From DATLGD01 sp035540755 (GTDB lineage Bacteria > Actinomycetota > Actinomycetes > Mycobacteriales > SCTD01): a DNA stretch of 31,850 nt. The stretch's first letter is position 1; each line of letters starts with the position of its first letter. A program made the position numbers and the translations under genes. A model generated the notes under the pieces. That model searched no databases, had not been told where the DNA came from, and saw only the letters and a list, made by a program, of their open reading frames with translations. This document shows, piece after piece, positions 7,103-14,797 of the stretch. Where the stretch lies: positions 1 to 31,850 of the forward strand of contig DATLGD010000018.1 of assembly GCA_035540755.1 (NCBI GenBank), written 5' to 3'.

Positions 7103-7603
7103 CTAGAGCGGAGCGTCGGGCAGCGGGGCCCCGGTGCGGAGCGAGCGCAGGACCGCGGCCGTCTCCAGGGCGGCGACGACGGCCTCGGCACCCTTGTCCT
7201 CCGAGGACTCGGGCAGGCCGGCGCGGTCGAGGGCCTGCTGCTCGGTGTCGCAGGTCAGGACGCCGTTGCCGACCGGGGTGTGGCTGTCCAGGCTGACCCG
7301 GGTGAGCCCGGCCGTGACGGCGTCGCAGACGTACTCGAAGTGCGGCGTGCCGCCGCGGATCACGACGCCGAGCGCGACCACGGCGTCGTGCCGGCCGGCC
7401 AGCGCCTGCGCGACCACGGGCAGCTCGACGGCGCCGGGCACCCGCACGACGGTGGGCTCCTCGACGCCGCAGCGGTCGGCGGCGTGCAGCGCGGACTCGA
7501 GCAGGGCGCCGGTGATGCGCTCGTGCCAGCGGGTGGCGACGATCGCGAGCGACAGGCCACGCGCGTCGACCACGTGGAGATCCGGCGAGCCCTTGCCGCT
7601 CAC
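7103..7603 (-). CDS. ribH: 6,7-dimethyl-8-ribityllumazine synthase
   Basis: Penultimate step of riboflavin synthesis: condenses 5-amino-6-ribitylaminouracil with 3,4-dihydroxy-2-butanone 4-phosphate. The 166-residue product shows VATRWHERITGALLESA at the N-terminus, then RVPGAVELPVVAQALA, then ALGVVIRGGTPHFEYVCDAV with the catalytic His, and GVLTCDTEQQALDRAG, all expected for lumazine synthase. The GTG start at 7603 overlaps the ribBA stop (GTGA). The enzyme forms icosahedral 60-mers or pentamers in other species; nothing here decides which. Confidence 0.97.
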   Translation of the reverse strand: MSGKGSPDLHVVDARGLSLAIVATRWHERITGALLESALHAADRCGVEEPTVVRVPGAVELPVVAQALAGRHDAVVALGVVIRGGTPHFEYVCDAVTAGLTRVSLDSHTPVGNGVLTCDTEQQALDRAGLPESSEDKGAEAVVAALETAAVLRSLRTGAPLPDAPL

Positions 7604-8934
7604 GAGGAGCCTCCGTCGGTGGCGTCGGCGTCCGAGAGCCGGACGGTGTCGGGGAACAGCGCCGCGGAGGCCTCGGTGACCTCGTCCTCGAACGCGGCCA
7701 GGCCCGGCAGGTCATGGCCCATCCGGTCGCGCTTGGTGCGCAGGTAGCGCAGGTTCTCCGGAGTGGCGTGCAGCGGCAGCCCGACCCGTCCGACGATCTC
7801 CAGCCCGTAGCCCTCGAGCCCGGCCCGCTTGGTCGGGTTGTTGGTGAGCAGCCGCATGCTGCGCACGCCGAGGTCGACCAGGATCTGCGCGCCGGTGCCG
7901 TAGTCGCGGGCGTCGGCCGGCAGGCCGAGCTCGAGGTTGGCGTCGACGGTGTCGCTGCCGCCGTCCTGCAGCGAGTAGGCCTGCAGCTTGTGCATCAGCC
8001 CGATGCCGCGGCCCTCGTGACCGCGCACGTACAGCACGACGCCACGGCCCTCGGCGACCACGGCGGCCATGGAGGCGTCGAGCTGGGGCCCGCAGTCGCA
8101 GCGGCGGCTGCCGAACACGTCGCCGGTCAGGCACTCGGAGTGCACGCGCACCAGCACGTCGGCGCCGTCGCCGATGTCGCCGGTCACGAGCGCGACGTGG
8201 TCCGCACCGTCGAGCGTGGAGCGGTAGCCCACGGCGCGGAACACGCCGTGCACCGTCGGCACCTTCGCCTCGACCACCCGCTCGACCTGCTTCTCGGTGC
8301 GCCGGCGGCGCGCGATGAGGTCCGCCACGGACACGATGCACAGGTCGTGCCGCAGGGCGAACTCGGTCAGCTCGTCGAGCCGCGCCATGCCGCTGTCGTC
8401 CCGCTCGCTGACCACGCCGCTGAGGACGCCGACCGGTGCGAGGCCGGCCAGCCGGCACAGGTCGACGGCGGCCTCGGTGTGGCCGGCACGGCGCAGGACG
8501 CCGCCGTCGAGCGCCCGCAGCGGGTGGACGTGGCCGGGCCGGGTGAGGTCACCGGACGTCGACGCCGGGTCGGCGAGCACCTGCACGGTGCGCGCGCGGT
8601 CGGCCGCCGAGACGCCGGTGCCGACGCCGTCGCGCGCGTCGACGGTGACCGTCCAGGCGGTGCGCAGGCGGTCGCCCTCGGCGCTCACCATGAGCGGGAG
8701 CTGCAGCCGGTCGAGGTCGGCGGCGGTCATCGCCGCGCTGACGAACCCGGACGTGTGCCGGATGGTGAAGGCCATCAGCGCGGTGGTGGCCTTCTCGGCC
8801 GCGAACAGCAGGTTGCCCTCGCTGCGCGGGTCGTCGTCGTCGACGACCACGACGGCCCGGCCGGCGGCGAGTGCGACGAGCGCCCGGTCGACCGGGTCGA
8901 CCGCGGCATCGGCCTCGACCGGGGCGGCGCTCAC
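7600..8934 (-). CDS. ribA: RibBA-type protein: GTP cyclohydrolase II with a degenerate DHBP synthase domain
   Basis: 444 residues. The C-terminal half (about 215-415) is an intact GTP cyclohydrolase II. It has zinc ligands Cys268, Cys279 and Cys281 in HSECLTGDVFGSRRCDCG, then RGHEGRGIGLMHKLQAY, RDYGTGAQIL with Tyr345, and TNNPTKRAGL. The N-terminal half (about 15-212) has the DHBP-synthase fold, with SAADRART, TRPGHVHPLR and GHTEAAVDL. Its catalytic loop, however, reads DDDDPRSEGN where the family has DDEDRENEGD, so the conserved Arg, first Glu and final Asp are Pro36, Arg37 and Asn41. The later conserved Glu (family GVLCE) is Gly173. I infer this half is impaired or inactive. The GTG at 8934 overlaps the ribE stop (GTGA). 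Confidence 0.93.
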   Translation of the reverse strand: MSAAPVEADAAVDPVDRALVALAAGRAVVVVDDDDPRSEGNLLFAAEKATTALMAFTIRHTSGFVSAAMTAADLDRLQLPLMVSAEGDRLRTAWTVTVDARDGVGTGVSAADRARTVQVLADPASTSGDLTRPGHVHPLRALDGGVLRRAGHTEAAVDLCRLAGLAPVGVLSGVVSERDDSGMARLDELTEFALRHDLCIVSVADLIARRRRTEKQVERVVEAKVPTVHGVFRAVGYRSTLDGADHVALVTGDIGDGADVLVRVHSECLTGDVFGSRRCDCGPQLDASMAAVVAEGRGVVLYVRGHEGRGIGLMHKLQAYSLQDGGSDTVDANLELGLPADARDYGTGAQILVDLGVRSMRLLTNNPTKRAGLEGYGLEIVGRVGLPLHATPENLRYLRTKRDRMGHDLPGLAAFEDEVTEASAALFPDTVRLSDADATDGGSS

Positions 8935-9545
8935 GACGCCTGCCCGGGCGGGCGCACACCGGAGAGCAGCAGCTTCTCGACGTACTTGGCGGTGACGTCG
9001 ACCTCCAGGTTCACGGAATCTCCCGGGGCTCGGGCACCGAGCGTCGTGGCGGAGAGGGTGGTGGGGATGAGGCTGACCTCGAAGGCCTCGTCGTCGACCG
9101 CGCTGACCGTCAGGCTCACGCCGTCGACGGTGATCGAGCCCTTCTCGACCACGTAGCGCGCGAGGTCGGCGGGCAGCGAGACGCGCACCACGGTCCAGTG
9201 CTCCTGCGGGGTCACCGCCAGCACCTCGCCCGTGTCGTCGACGTGGCCCTGCACGAGGTGGCCGCCGAGCCGGTCCGTGAGCCGCAGCGCCCGCTCGAGG
9301 TTCACCGGTGTCCCGGCGGACGCACCGCACAGTGAGGACCGGCGCAGCGTCTCGGCCATGACGTCGGCGGTGAACGCGCCGTCCTCGTTGCTCACCACGG
9401 TCAGGCACACGCCGTTCACGGCGATGGAGTCGCCGTGGACGGCGTCGGAGGTGACGAGCGGGCCGCGGACGGTGAGCCGGCTCGAGTCCCCCTGCTCCTC
9501 GACCGCGACCACCTCGCCGAGCTCCTCGACGATGCCGGTGAACAC
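8931..9545 (-). CDS. ribE: riboflavin synthase, alpha chain
   Basis: Last step of riboflavin synthesis: dismutation of two 6,7-dimethyl-8-ribityllumazine molecules. The 204-residue product starts MFTGIVEELGEV and has the two lumazine-binding repeats of the family. The first contains GDSIAVNGVCLTVV, the second GSITVDGVSLTVSAV. Between them is LGGHLVQGHVDDTGEV. The GTG start at 9545 directly abuts the ribD stop, and its stop overlaps the ribBA start (GTGA), so translation along the operon is probably coupled. Confidence 0.97.
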   Translation of the reverse strand: MFTGIVEELGEVVAVEEQGDSSRLTVRGPLVTSDAVHGDSIAVNGVCLTVVSNEDGAFTADVMAETLRRSSLCGASAGTPVNLERALRLTDRLGGHLVQGHVDDTGEVLAVTPQEHWTVVRVSLPADLARYVVEKGSITVDGVSLTVSAVDDEAFEVSLIPTTLSATTLGARAPGDSVNLEVDVTAKYVEKLLLSGVRPPGQAS

Positions 9546-10634
9546 TCAGGCTCCTCCGTTCCGCGGGCGCAGCGTGAGCCGCACGTCGTCGCCGGTGCGG
9601 GCGACGTCGTCGAGCCGCAACCGGTGGATCTCGCTGATCGTTCCCGCGCCGGCATCCGCCAGAGCCGCCGGGCCGGCCCCCAGCAGCGCCGGGGCGACGT
9701 AGCCGACGACCCGGTCGACGAGGCCGCGCTCGACGAAGGCGCCGGCGAGCGTGGGCCCTCCCTCGAGAAGGACGCTGACGACCTCGCGGTCGGCCAGCGC
9801 CTGCAGCAGCGCGAGCAGGTCGACGCGTCCCCGGTCGTCGCCGGGCAGCGGGAGCTGGTCGGGGTAGGTGCCGGGCGGGACGTCGTCGCGGACCGCCACG
9901 ACCGCGGGGCGCTCGCCGGACAGGGCACGCGCCGTGAGCGGTGTACGGCCGGTGCTGTCGACCACCACCCGCAGCGGCTGGTGGCCGGGGTCGGGCCGCG
10001 TCGTCAGCAGCGGGTCGTCGGCGAGGACCGTGCCGACACCGGCGACGACGGCGTCGGCCTCCGCGCGCAGGCGGTGCACGTCGGCCCGGGCGGTCCCGCC
10101 GGTGATCCAGCGGCTGGTGCCGTCGGCGGCGGCGCTGCGGCCGTCGAGGGTGGCGGCGAACTTCCAGGTGACGAAGGGGCGGCCGGTGCGCCGGCTGGTC
10201 AGCCAGGCCTCGAGCGGACCGTGCGCCACCTCGTCGGCCAGCACGTCCGGAACCACGTCGACCCCGGCCGCACGCAACGCGTCGGCGCCGCCGGCGGCCT
10301 CGGCGGTCCGGTCGGCGCAGGCCACGACGACCCGGGCGACGCCGGCGTCGAGGAGGGCGCGGGTGCACGGGCCGGTGCGGCCGGTGTGCCGGCACGGCTC
10401 GAGGGTGACCACGGCCGTGCCCCCGCGCGCCCGCGGGCCGGCCGACTGCAGGGCGACGACCTCGGCGTGCGGGCCCCCAGGCGGGCGCGTCCAGCCCTCG
10501 CCCGCGACCACGCCGTCGGCGTCGAGCACGACCGCGCCGACCGGCGGGTTGGGGCTGGTGGTGCCGAGGGCCGCGCGCGACAGCTCGACGGCGCGACGCA
10601 TCGCGTCGAGCTCGGCCGGGCGGGCGGTGGTCAT
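9546..10634 (-). CDS. ribD: bifunctional riboflavin deaminase/reductase
   Basis: Carries out the second and third steps after GTP cyclohydrolase II: deamination of the pyrimidine amine, then NADPH-dependent reduction of the ribosyl chain. The 362-residue protein has an N-terminal zinc deaminase domain with PHAEVVAL (His56, Glu58) and EPCRHTGRTGPC (Cys81, Cys90). The C-terminal reductase domain (about 150-360) begins FVTWKFAATLDGRSA and includes SRWITGG and LLEGGPTLAGAF. I chose ATG at 10634 because a GAGGGGA ribosome site lies just upstream and the family N-terminus follows. It is the first gene after the FMN riboswitch. Confidence 0.96.
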   Translation of the reverse strand: MTTARPAELDAMRRAVELSRAALGTTSPNPPVGAVVLDADGVVAGEGWTRPPGGPHAEVVALQSAGPRARGGTAVVTLEPCRHTGRTGPCTRALLDAGVARVVVACADRTAEAAGGADALRAAGVDVVPDVLADEVAHGPLEAWLTSRRTGRPFVTWKFAATLDGRSAAADGTSRWITGGTARADVHRLRAEADAVVAGVGTVLADDPLLTTRPDPGHQPLRVVVDSTGRTPLTARALSGERPAVVAVRDDVPPGTYPDQLPLPGDDRGRVDLLALLQALADREVVSVLLEGGPTLAGAFVERGLVDRVVGYVAPALLGAGPAALADAGAGTISEIHRLRLDDVARTGDDVRLTLRPRNGGA

Positions 10635-10637
10635 CGG

Positions 10638-10668
10638 GTCCCCTCGTGCGCATGGGCGCTCCGGGGAC
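10638..10668 (-). promoter_or_regulatory. ribosome-site-masking stem ahead of ribD
   Basis: GTCCCC at 10668-10663 is the reverse complement of GGGGAC at 10643-10638, which is part of the ribD ribosome site. The pair lies between the FMN aptamer and the ATG and could form the OFF state of a translational riboswitch. The pairing is visible; its use is inferred. Confidence 0.4.
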
Positions 10669-10698
10669 GGACGGCACGGTCGGGTGACCGGACCGCCC

Positions 10699-10826
10699 GC
10701 GCGCGACCTCTCCTCCGGACTCTCACCGTCGGTCCTGGACTTGCACCAGGTCCACCGCTGGCTGGCTGCGAGCGGGTCGCGGACTGTCACCGCCGGTTCG
10801 GACTTGCACCGACCCCGGTAGCGCGC
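10699..10826 (-). promoter_or_regulatory. FMN riboswitch (RFN element)
   Basis: All the conserved blocks are present in order on the minus strand: GGGGTCGGTG, ACCGGCGGTGACAGTCC, GCGACCC, TGGACCTGGTGCAAGTCC, ACCGACGGTGAGAGTCCGGA. The closing P1 helix is clear: GCGCGCTACC (10826-10817) pairs with GGTCGCGCGC (10708-10699) with one mismatch. FMN binding to this element turns riboflavin genes down in many bacteria. It lies about 65 bases before the ribD start and should control ribD, ribE, ribBA and ribH, and possibly hisG and the genes beyond. Confidence 0.96.
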
Positions 10827-11039
10827 TTGCTGTGCTCCGAGTCTGCCACGCGAGGCGGTGCGTCCGCCTGCCCCGGCCGGGTGGCGGTGCTCACGCCGCT
10901 GCCCTGGCCGGTTCAGCATCCGCCTGAGCGGTCTGGCCGGCGGGCTGAGCGCGAGGCTGCCGCGGAACCGGACAGGTGGAGGATGCTCCGGCCACGGCGG
11001 GCGGGGGACGGCGTGCGCCGAGCCGCCGCGCGCGGGCGG
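10827..11039. other. gap between rpe and the FMN riboswitch
   Basis: These 213 bases hold no gene that I can support. The riboswitch promoter should be in the part nearest 10827, but I find no clear -10 and -35 pair. No T-run terminator follows rpe. Confidence 0.4.
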
Positions 11040-11729
11040 TCAGGCGGGGCGGGCGCCCGCGACGTGCGGGCCGGCCTTCTCGCGCAGCGCCTCGACGGCC
11101 CTTGCGGGGTCGTCGGCCCCGTAGACGGCGCTGCCGGCGACGAAGACGTCGGCGCCGGCCTCGGCGCACCGCTCGATCGTGTCGGCACTGACGCCGCCGT
11201 CGACCTGCAGCCAGACGTCGAGGTCGCGGCCGGCGATGGCCTCGCGGGCCCTGCGCAGCTTGGGCAGCACGACGTCGAGGAACGACTGGCCGCCGAAGCC
11301 CGGCTCGACGGTCATGACCAGCAGCATGTCGAGCTCGGGCAGCAGGTCGGCGTAGGGCTCCACGGGTGTGGCCGGCTTGAGCGCCATGCCGGCCCTGGCA
11401 CCGGCGCTGCGCAGGGCGCGGGCCAGCCGCACCGGGGCAGCGGCAGCCTCGACGTGGAAGGTGACGCTCCCGGCGCCTGCCTCGGCGTACTGGGGGGCCC
11501 ACCGGTCGGGGTCCTCGATCATGAGGTGGCAGTCGACCGGCAGCGACGTCGCCGCGATCAGCGCCTCGACCACGGGCAGGCCCAGCGTCAGGTTCGGCAC
11601 GAAGTGCCCGTCCATGACGTCGACGTGCGCCCAGTCGGCGGTCGGGGCGATCCGGGCGAGCTCGTCGGCGAGGTGGGCGAAGTCGGCGGACAGGATGCTC
11701 GGGGAGATCTGGGCGCGGCGTTCGGTCAC
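11040..11729 (-). CDS. rpe: ribulose-phosphate 3-epimerase
   Basis: Interconverts ribulose 5-phosphate and xylulose 5-phosphate in the pentose phosphate pathway. The 229-residue TIM-barrel protein has the expected motifs: SPSILSADFAHL, HVDVMDGHFVPNLTLG with the catalytic Asp and metal ligands, CHLMIEDPDRW, VMTVEPGFGGQSF and QVDGGVS. The tail AGARPA is unremarkable. The GTG at 11729 has no ribosome site before it, but a TAGGCT hexamer sits six bases upstream, so the message may be leaderless. It lies between rsmB and the riboflavin operon. Its substrate, ribulose 5-phosphate, is also a riboflavin precursor. Confidence 0.97.
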   Translation of the reverse strand: MTERRAQISPSILSADFAHLADELARIAPTADWAHVDVMDGHFVPNLTLGLPVVEALIAATSLPVDCHLMIEDPDRWAPQYAEAGAGSVTFHVEAAAAPVRLARALRSAGARAGMALKPATPVEPYADLLPELDMLLVMTVEPGFGGQSFLDVVLPKLRRAREAIAGRDLDVWLQVDGGVSADTIERCAEAGADVFVAGSAVYGADDPARAVEALREKAGPHVAGARPA

Positions 11730-11735
11730 CGGGTC

Positions 11736-11741
11736 AGCCTA
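11736..11741 (-). promoter_or_regulatory. candidate -10 box for a leaderless rpe message
   Basis: TAGGCT fits the actinobacterial TANNNT -10 pattern and ends six bases before the GTG of rpe, which would put the transcription start at or next to the first base of the gene. No ribosome site is present in the gap. No good -35 is seen at normal spacing; a TTGATC lies 20 bases upstream, which is long. Confidence 0.4.
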
Positions 11742-11760
11742 GGAGCGCGCGCCACTGACT

Positions 11761-11822
11761 TGATCAACAGGAGGCCGGCAGCGCGCCGCGCGGGCGTGTC
11801 GCGGCGGATCTCCTGTTGATCA
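11761..11822. repeat. 62-base element bounded by a perfect 13-base inverted repeat
   Basis: TGATCAACAGGAG at 11761-11773 is repeated in inverse at 11810-11822, with a 36-base GC-rich centre. It fills most of the 114-base gap between rsmB and rpe. In RNA it would be a long hairpin with a large loop. There is no T-run, so it is not a standard terminator. It could be a dispersed palindromic repeat or a protein-binding site; the window holds no second copy. Confidence 0.6.
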
Positions 11823-11843
11823 GCGAAGGGCCGGCAGGGACTG

Positions 11844-13307
11844 TCACACGCGGTGGCGGAGGAGCGCGAGGAACATCGCGTCGGTGCCGTGCCGGTGCGG
11901 CCACAGCTGCACGGCGGGGCCGTCGCCGAGGTGCGGGACGCCGTCGAGCAGCGGCCGGACGTCGACCTGCTCGAGCTCGGGGTGCCGGCGCAGGGCGTCG
12001 GCGACCGGGACGGCGGTCTCGGCCAGGTGCGGTGAGCAGGTGGCGTAGACGAGGACTCCCCCGGGCCGCAGCAGGATCGCCGCGCTGTCGAGCAGCTCGC
12101 GCTGCAGCCGGGTGAGGCCAGGCAGGTCGCTGGGCTGCCGGCGCCAGCGCGCCTCGGGTCGCCGGCGCAGCGCGCCGAGGCCGCTGCACGGCGCGTCGAG
12201 GACGATGCGGTCGACCGAGCCGGGGCGCAGCGGCGGCCGGCGCGCGTCGGCCGTGACGACGAGCGGCACGCCGGAGCGCTGCACGAGCCCGGCGCGGTGC
12301 GGCTGCACCTCGAGGGCGAGCAGCCGGGCGCCGCGCTGGCCGGCGACGGCGTCGAGGAGCGAGGCCTTGCCGCCGGGGCCGGAGCAGAGGTCGACCCAGA
12401 GCCGGTCCGGGCCGTCGAGCGGTGCGCGCGCGAGGGCGAGCGCGACGAGCTGGCTGCCCTCGTCCTGCACGCCGGCCCGACCGTCGCGCACCGGCTCGAG
12501 CCCGCCCGGGTCGCCTTCGGACAGGCGCACCGCGTGCGGCGACCACGGCCCGGGGCGGCCGCCGCTGACCTCGATCAGCTCCTCGCGCGGCATGCGGCGG
12601 GCCACGAGGTGCACCTCGGGCCGGGCGTCGTCGGCGGCGAGAGCGGCGGCGGTCTGTTCGAGGCTGCCGCGCAGGGCGTCGCGGAAGGCCGACACGATCC
12701 ACCTCGGGTGGCTGTGCTCGAAGGCGAGCGCCTCGAGCGGCTCCTCCGGTCGCAGCTGCGCGATCCACGCCTCGACGTCCTGCGCGGCCACCTTGCGCAG
12801 CACCGCGTTGACGAAGCCGACCGGGCCGGCGCTCAGCACCCGCCGCGCGAGGTCGACGGTGGCGGACACGGACGCGTGCGTCGGGATCCGGGTCCGCAGC
12901 AGCTGGTGGGCGCCGAGCCGCAGGACGTCGAGCACGGGCGGGTCGACCTCGGCGAGCGGGCGGTCGACGCAGGCCTGGAGGACGGCGTCGTAGAGACCCC
13001 GGCCGCGCAGGGTGCCGTAGGCGAGCTCGGTGGCGAGGGCCGCGTCGCGGGTGTCGAGGCGGCGCTCGCTCAGCAGGCCGGGAAGCACGAGGTTGGCGTA
13101 GGCGTCCCGCTCGCGGACGGCGGTGAGCACGTCGTAGGCGGCCTGGCGCGACGGGTCGACCGGCGGGGGCCGGTAGCCGCCGGCGGCGCGGCGGCGTCGG
13201 TCGTCCGGCCGGCCGCCGCCAGCCGGCCGGCCGGTGCCCTGACCGCGGCCGGCGCCCTGGCCGCTGCGGCGCGAACCGCGCGGGCGGTCGCCTCCCGGCG
13301 TGCTCAC
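11844..13307 (-). CDS. rsmB: 16S rRNA (cytosine-5) methyltransferase RsmB
   Basis: SAM-dependent m5C methyltransferase of the Fmu/RsmB family, expected to act on C967 of 16S rRNA (E. coli numbering). 487 residues. After about 45 low-complexity Gly/Arg-rich residues comes an NusB-like RNA-binding domain (about 50-185). The catalytic domain has the SAM loop LWVDLCSGPGGKASLL and the two cysteine motifs DAPCSGLGALRRRPE and YATCSPHL. The GTG at 13307 overlaps the fmt stop (GTGA). An open frame continues upstream into fmt but has no family similarity. It follows def and fmt in the order typical of actinobacteria. Confidence 0.95.
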   Translation of the reverse strand: MSTPGGDRPRGSRRSGQGAGRGQGTGRPAGGGRPDDRRRRAAGGYRPPPVDPSRQAAYDVLTAVRERDAYANLVLPGLLSERRLDTRDAALATELAYGTLRGRGLYDAVLQACVDRPLAEVDPPVLDVLRLGAHQLLRTRIPTHASVSATVDLARRVLSAGPVGFVNAVLRKVAAQDVEAWIAQLRPEEPLEALAFEHSHPRWIVSAFRDALRGSLEQTAAALAADDARPEVHLVARRMPREELIEVSGGRPGPWSPHAVRLSEGDPGGLEPVRDGRAGVQDEGSQLVALALARAPLDGPDRLWVDLCSGPGGKASLLDAVAGQRGARLLALEVQPHRAGLVQRSGVPLVVTADARRPPLRPGSVDRIVLDAPCSGLGALRRRPEARWRRQPSDLPGLTRLQRELLDSAAILLRPGGVLVYATCSPHLAETAVPVADALRRHPELEQVDVRPLLDGVPHLGDGPAVQLWPHRHGTDAMFLALLRHRV

Positions 13308-14218
13308 GTGAACCGCTCGCCGGGCTCGAGGCGCAGCCCGCGCAGCCAGTCGACGGCGGGCATGGCGCCCTTGCCCTCCGGTCGCACCTCGCCGAGCCGC
13401 ACCGGCGCGGTGGCCGTGCCGACGGCGCCGTCGGGAGTCACCTCGCCGGGCTCGAGCGGCGGGGCGTCGAGCGGCGTCACCGGGCCGAGCTTGACCCGAC
13501 GGTCGCGCAGCGTCGTCCAGGCTCCGGGGGCCGGGGTGCACGCCCGGACCAGCCGGTCGACGCGCACGGCCGGAGCCGCCCAGTCGACCCGCGCGTCGCC
13601 GGTGCCGAGCTTGGGGGCCAGGCTGACGCCCTCGGCCGGCTGCGGCACGGCCTGCACGCGGCCGACCTCCAGCCCGTCGAGGGTGGCGACGAGCAGCTCG
13701 GCGCCGGCGGTCGCCAGGCGCGCCAGCAGGTCGCCGCTGGTGTCGGTCGGGCGGATCCGCTCGGTGAGCACCCCGAAGACCGGCCCCGTGTCCAGGCCCT
13801 CCTCGAGCCGGAAGGTGCTGGCGCCGGTGACCTCGTCCCCGTGCAGCACCGCGTGCTGCACGGGCGCCGCGCCCCGCCAGGCGGGCAGCAGCGAGAAGTG
13901 CAGGTTGACCCAGCCGTGCCGGGGGAGGTCGAGCAGTTCCCGCGGCACCAGCGCGCCGTAGGCGACGACCGGCACGCAGCCGGGCGCCAGCTCGCGCAGC
14001 CGCTGCTGGAACGCCTCGTCGCGCGGGTGCGCGGGGGTGAGCACCTCGACCCCGGCCTCGACCGCGCGCTCCTTGACCGGGCTGGGGCGCAGCGTCCGGC
14101 CGCGGCCGGCGCGCGCGTCGGGCCGGGTGACGACGGCGACGACGTCGTGGCTGCTGGCCAGCAGCGCCGTCAGGCTCGGCACCGCCGGCTCGGGGGTGCC
14201 GGCGAAGACCAGCCTCAG
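13304..14218 (-). CDS. fmt: methionyl-tRNA formyltransferase
   Basis: Formylates Met-tRNA(fMet) with 10-formyl-tetrahydrofolate for translation initiation. The 304-residue product has the N-terminal fold start RLVFAGTPEPAVPSL and the catalytic region WVNLHFSLLPAWRGAAPVQ. The C-terminal tRNA-binding domain includes VRACTPAPGAWTTL. No ATG, GTG or TTG fits the family N-terminus: the first downstream GTG would delete the start of the Rossmann fold, and the open frame upstream runs inside def. The natural start is CTG at 14218-14216, forming a CTGA overlap with the def stop, the same geometry as the GTGA junctions elsewhere here. Co-location with def fits their opposite roles on the formyl group. 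Confidence 0.94.
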   Translation of the reverse strand: MRLVFAGTPEPAVPSLTALLASSHDVVAVVTRPDARAGRGRTLRPSPVKERAVEAGVEVLTPAHPRDEAFQQRLRELAPGCVPVVAYGALVPRELLDLPRHGWVNLHFSLLPAWRGAAPVQHAVLHGDEVTGASTFRLEEGLDTGPVFGVLTERIRPTDTSGDLLARLATAGAELLVATLDGLEVGRVQAVPQPAEGVSLAPKLGTGDARVDWAAPAVRVDRLVRACTPAPGAWTTLRDRRVKLGPVTPLDAPPLEPGEVTPDGAVGTATAPVRLGEVRPEGKGAMPAVDWLRGLRLEPGERFT

Positions 14219-14763
14219 CGTGCGCGCCCGAACAGCGGGTGCGGGCTGGCCTTGACCACCGGCTTCGGCTCGCCCGACCACTCGGCGTCGCGGATCGCGG
14301 CCATGGCCGCGCGCTTGGTCTCGGGGTCGAGCCGGTCGATGAACAGCACGCCGTCCAGGTGGTCGGTCTCGTGCTGCACGCACCGGGCCATGAGGTCGCT
14401 CCCCTGCACGGTGACCGGGTCCCCGTACACGTTCTGGCCGTGCGCGACCACGTGCTGCTTGCGCACGCAGTCGAAGGTCAGGCCGGGCAGCGACAGGCAT
14501 CCCTCCTCGCCGTCCTGCTCCTCGTCGCTCGGGAAGTGCAGCACCGGGTTGACGAGGTGGCCGATGACGTCGTCGACGTCGTAGACGAACACCCGCAGGC
14601 CGACCCCGAGCTGCGGGGCGGCGAGGCCGACGCCGGGCGCCTCGAGCATCGTGTCGACGAGGTCCTGGACGAGGACCCGCAGCTCCTTGTCGAAGGTGGT
14701 CACCGCCTCGGCCGGGGTGCGCAGCACGGGGTCACCGAGGAGGCGGATGGGTCGCAGGGCCAC
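14215..14763 (-). CDS. def: peptide deformylase
   Basis: Metalloenzyme that removes the formyl group from the N-terminal methionine of new proteins. All three family motifs are present in the 182-residue product: GVGLAAPQLGV, EEGCLSLPG (metal-binding Cys) and QHETDHLDG (two metal-binding His and the catalytic Glu). The GTG start at 14763 lies 34 bases after the priA stop. The last bases overlap the CTG start of fmt. Confidence 0.97.
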   Translation of the reverse strand: MALRPIRLLGDPVLRTPAEAVTTFDKELRVLVQDLVDTMLEAPGVGLAAPQLGVGLRVFVYDVDDVIGHLVNPVLHFPSDEEQDGEEGCLSLPGLTFDCVRKQHVVAHGQNVYGDPVTVQGSDLMARCVQHETDHLDGVLFIDRLDPETKRAAMAAIRDAEWSGEPKPVVKASPHPLFGRAR

Positions 14764-14797
14764 GCGACCATCGTAGGCGGCGCGGCCGGCCGCTGGA

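Noticed and set aside
8935..10677. Long upstream extension of the ribBA reading frame through ribE and ribD
   Set aside because: The extension overlaps two well-conserved genes in another frame and is Arg/Gly-rich; the GTG at 8934 gives a normal N-terminus and a GTGA junction.
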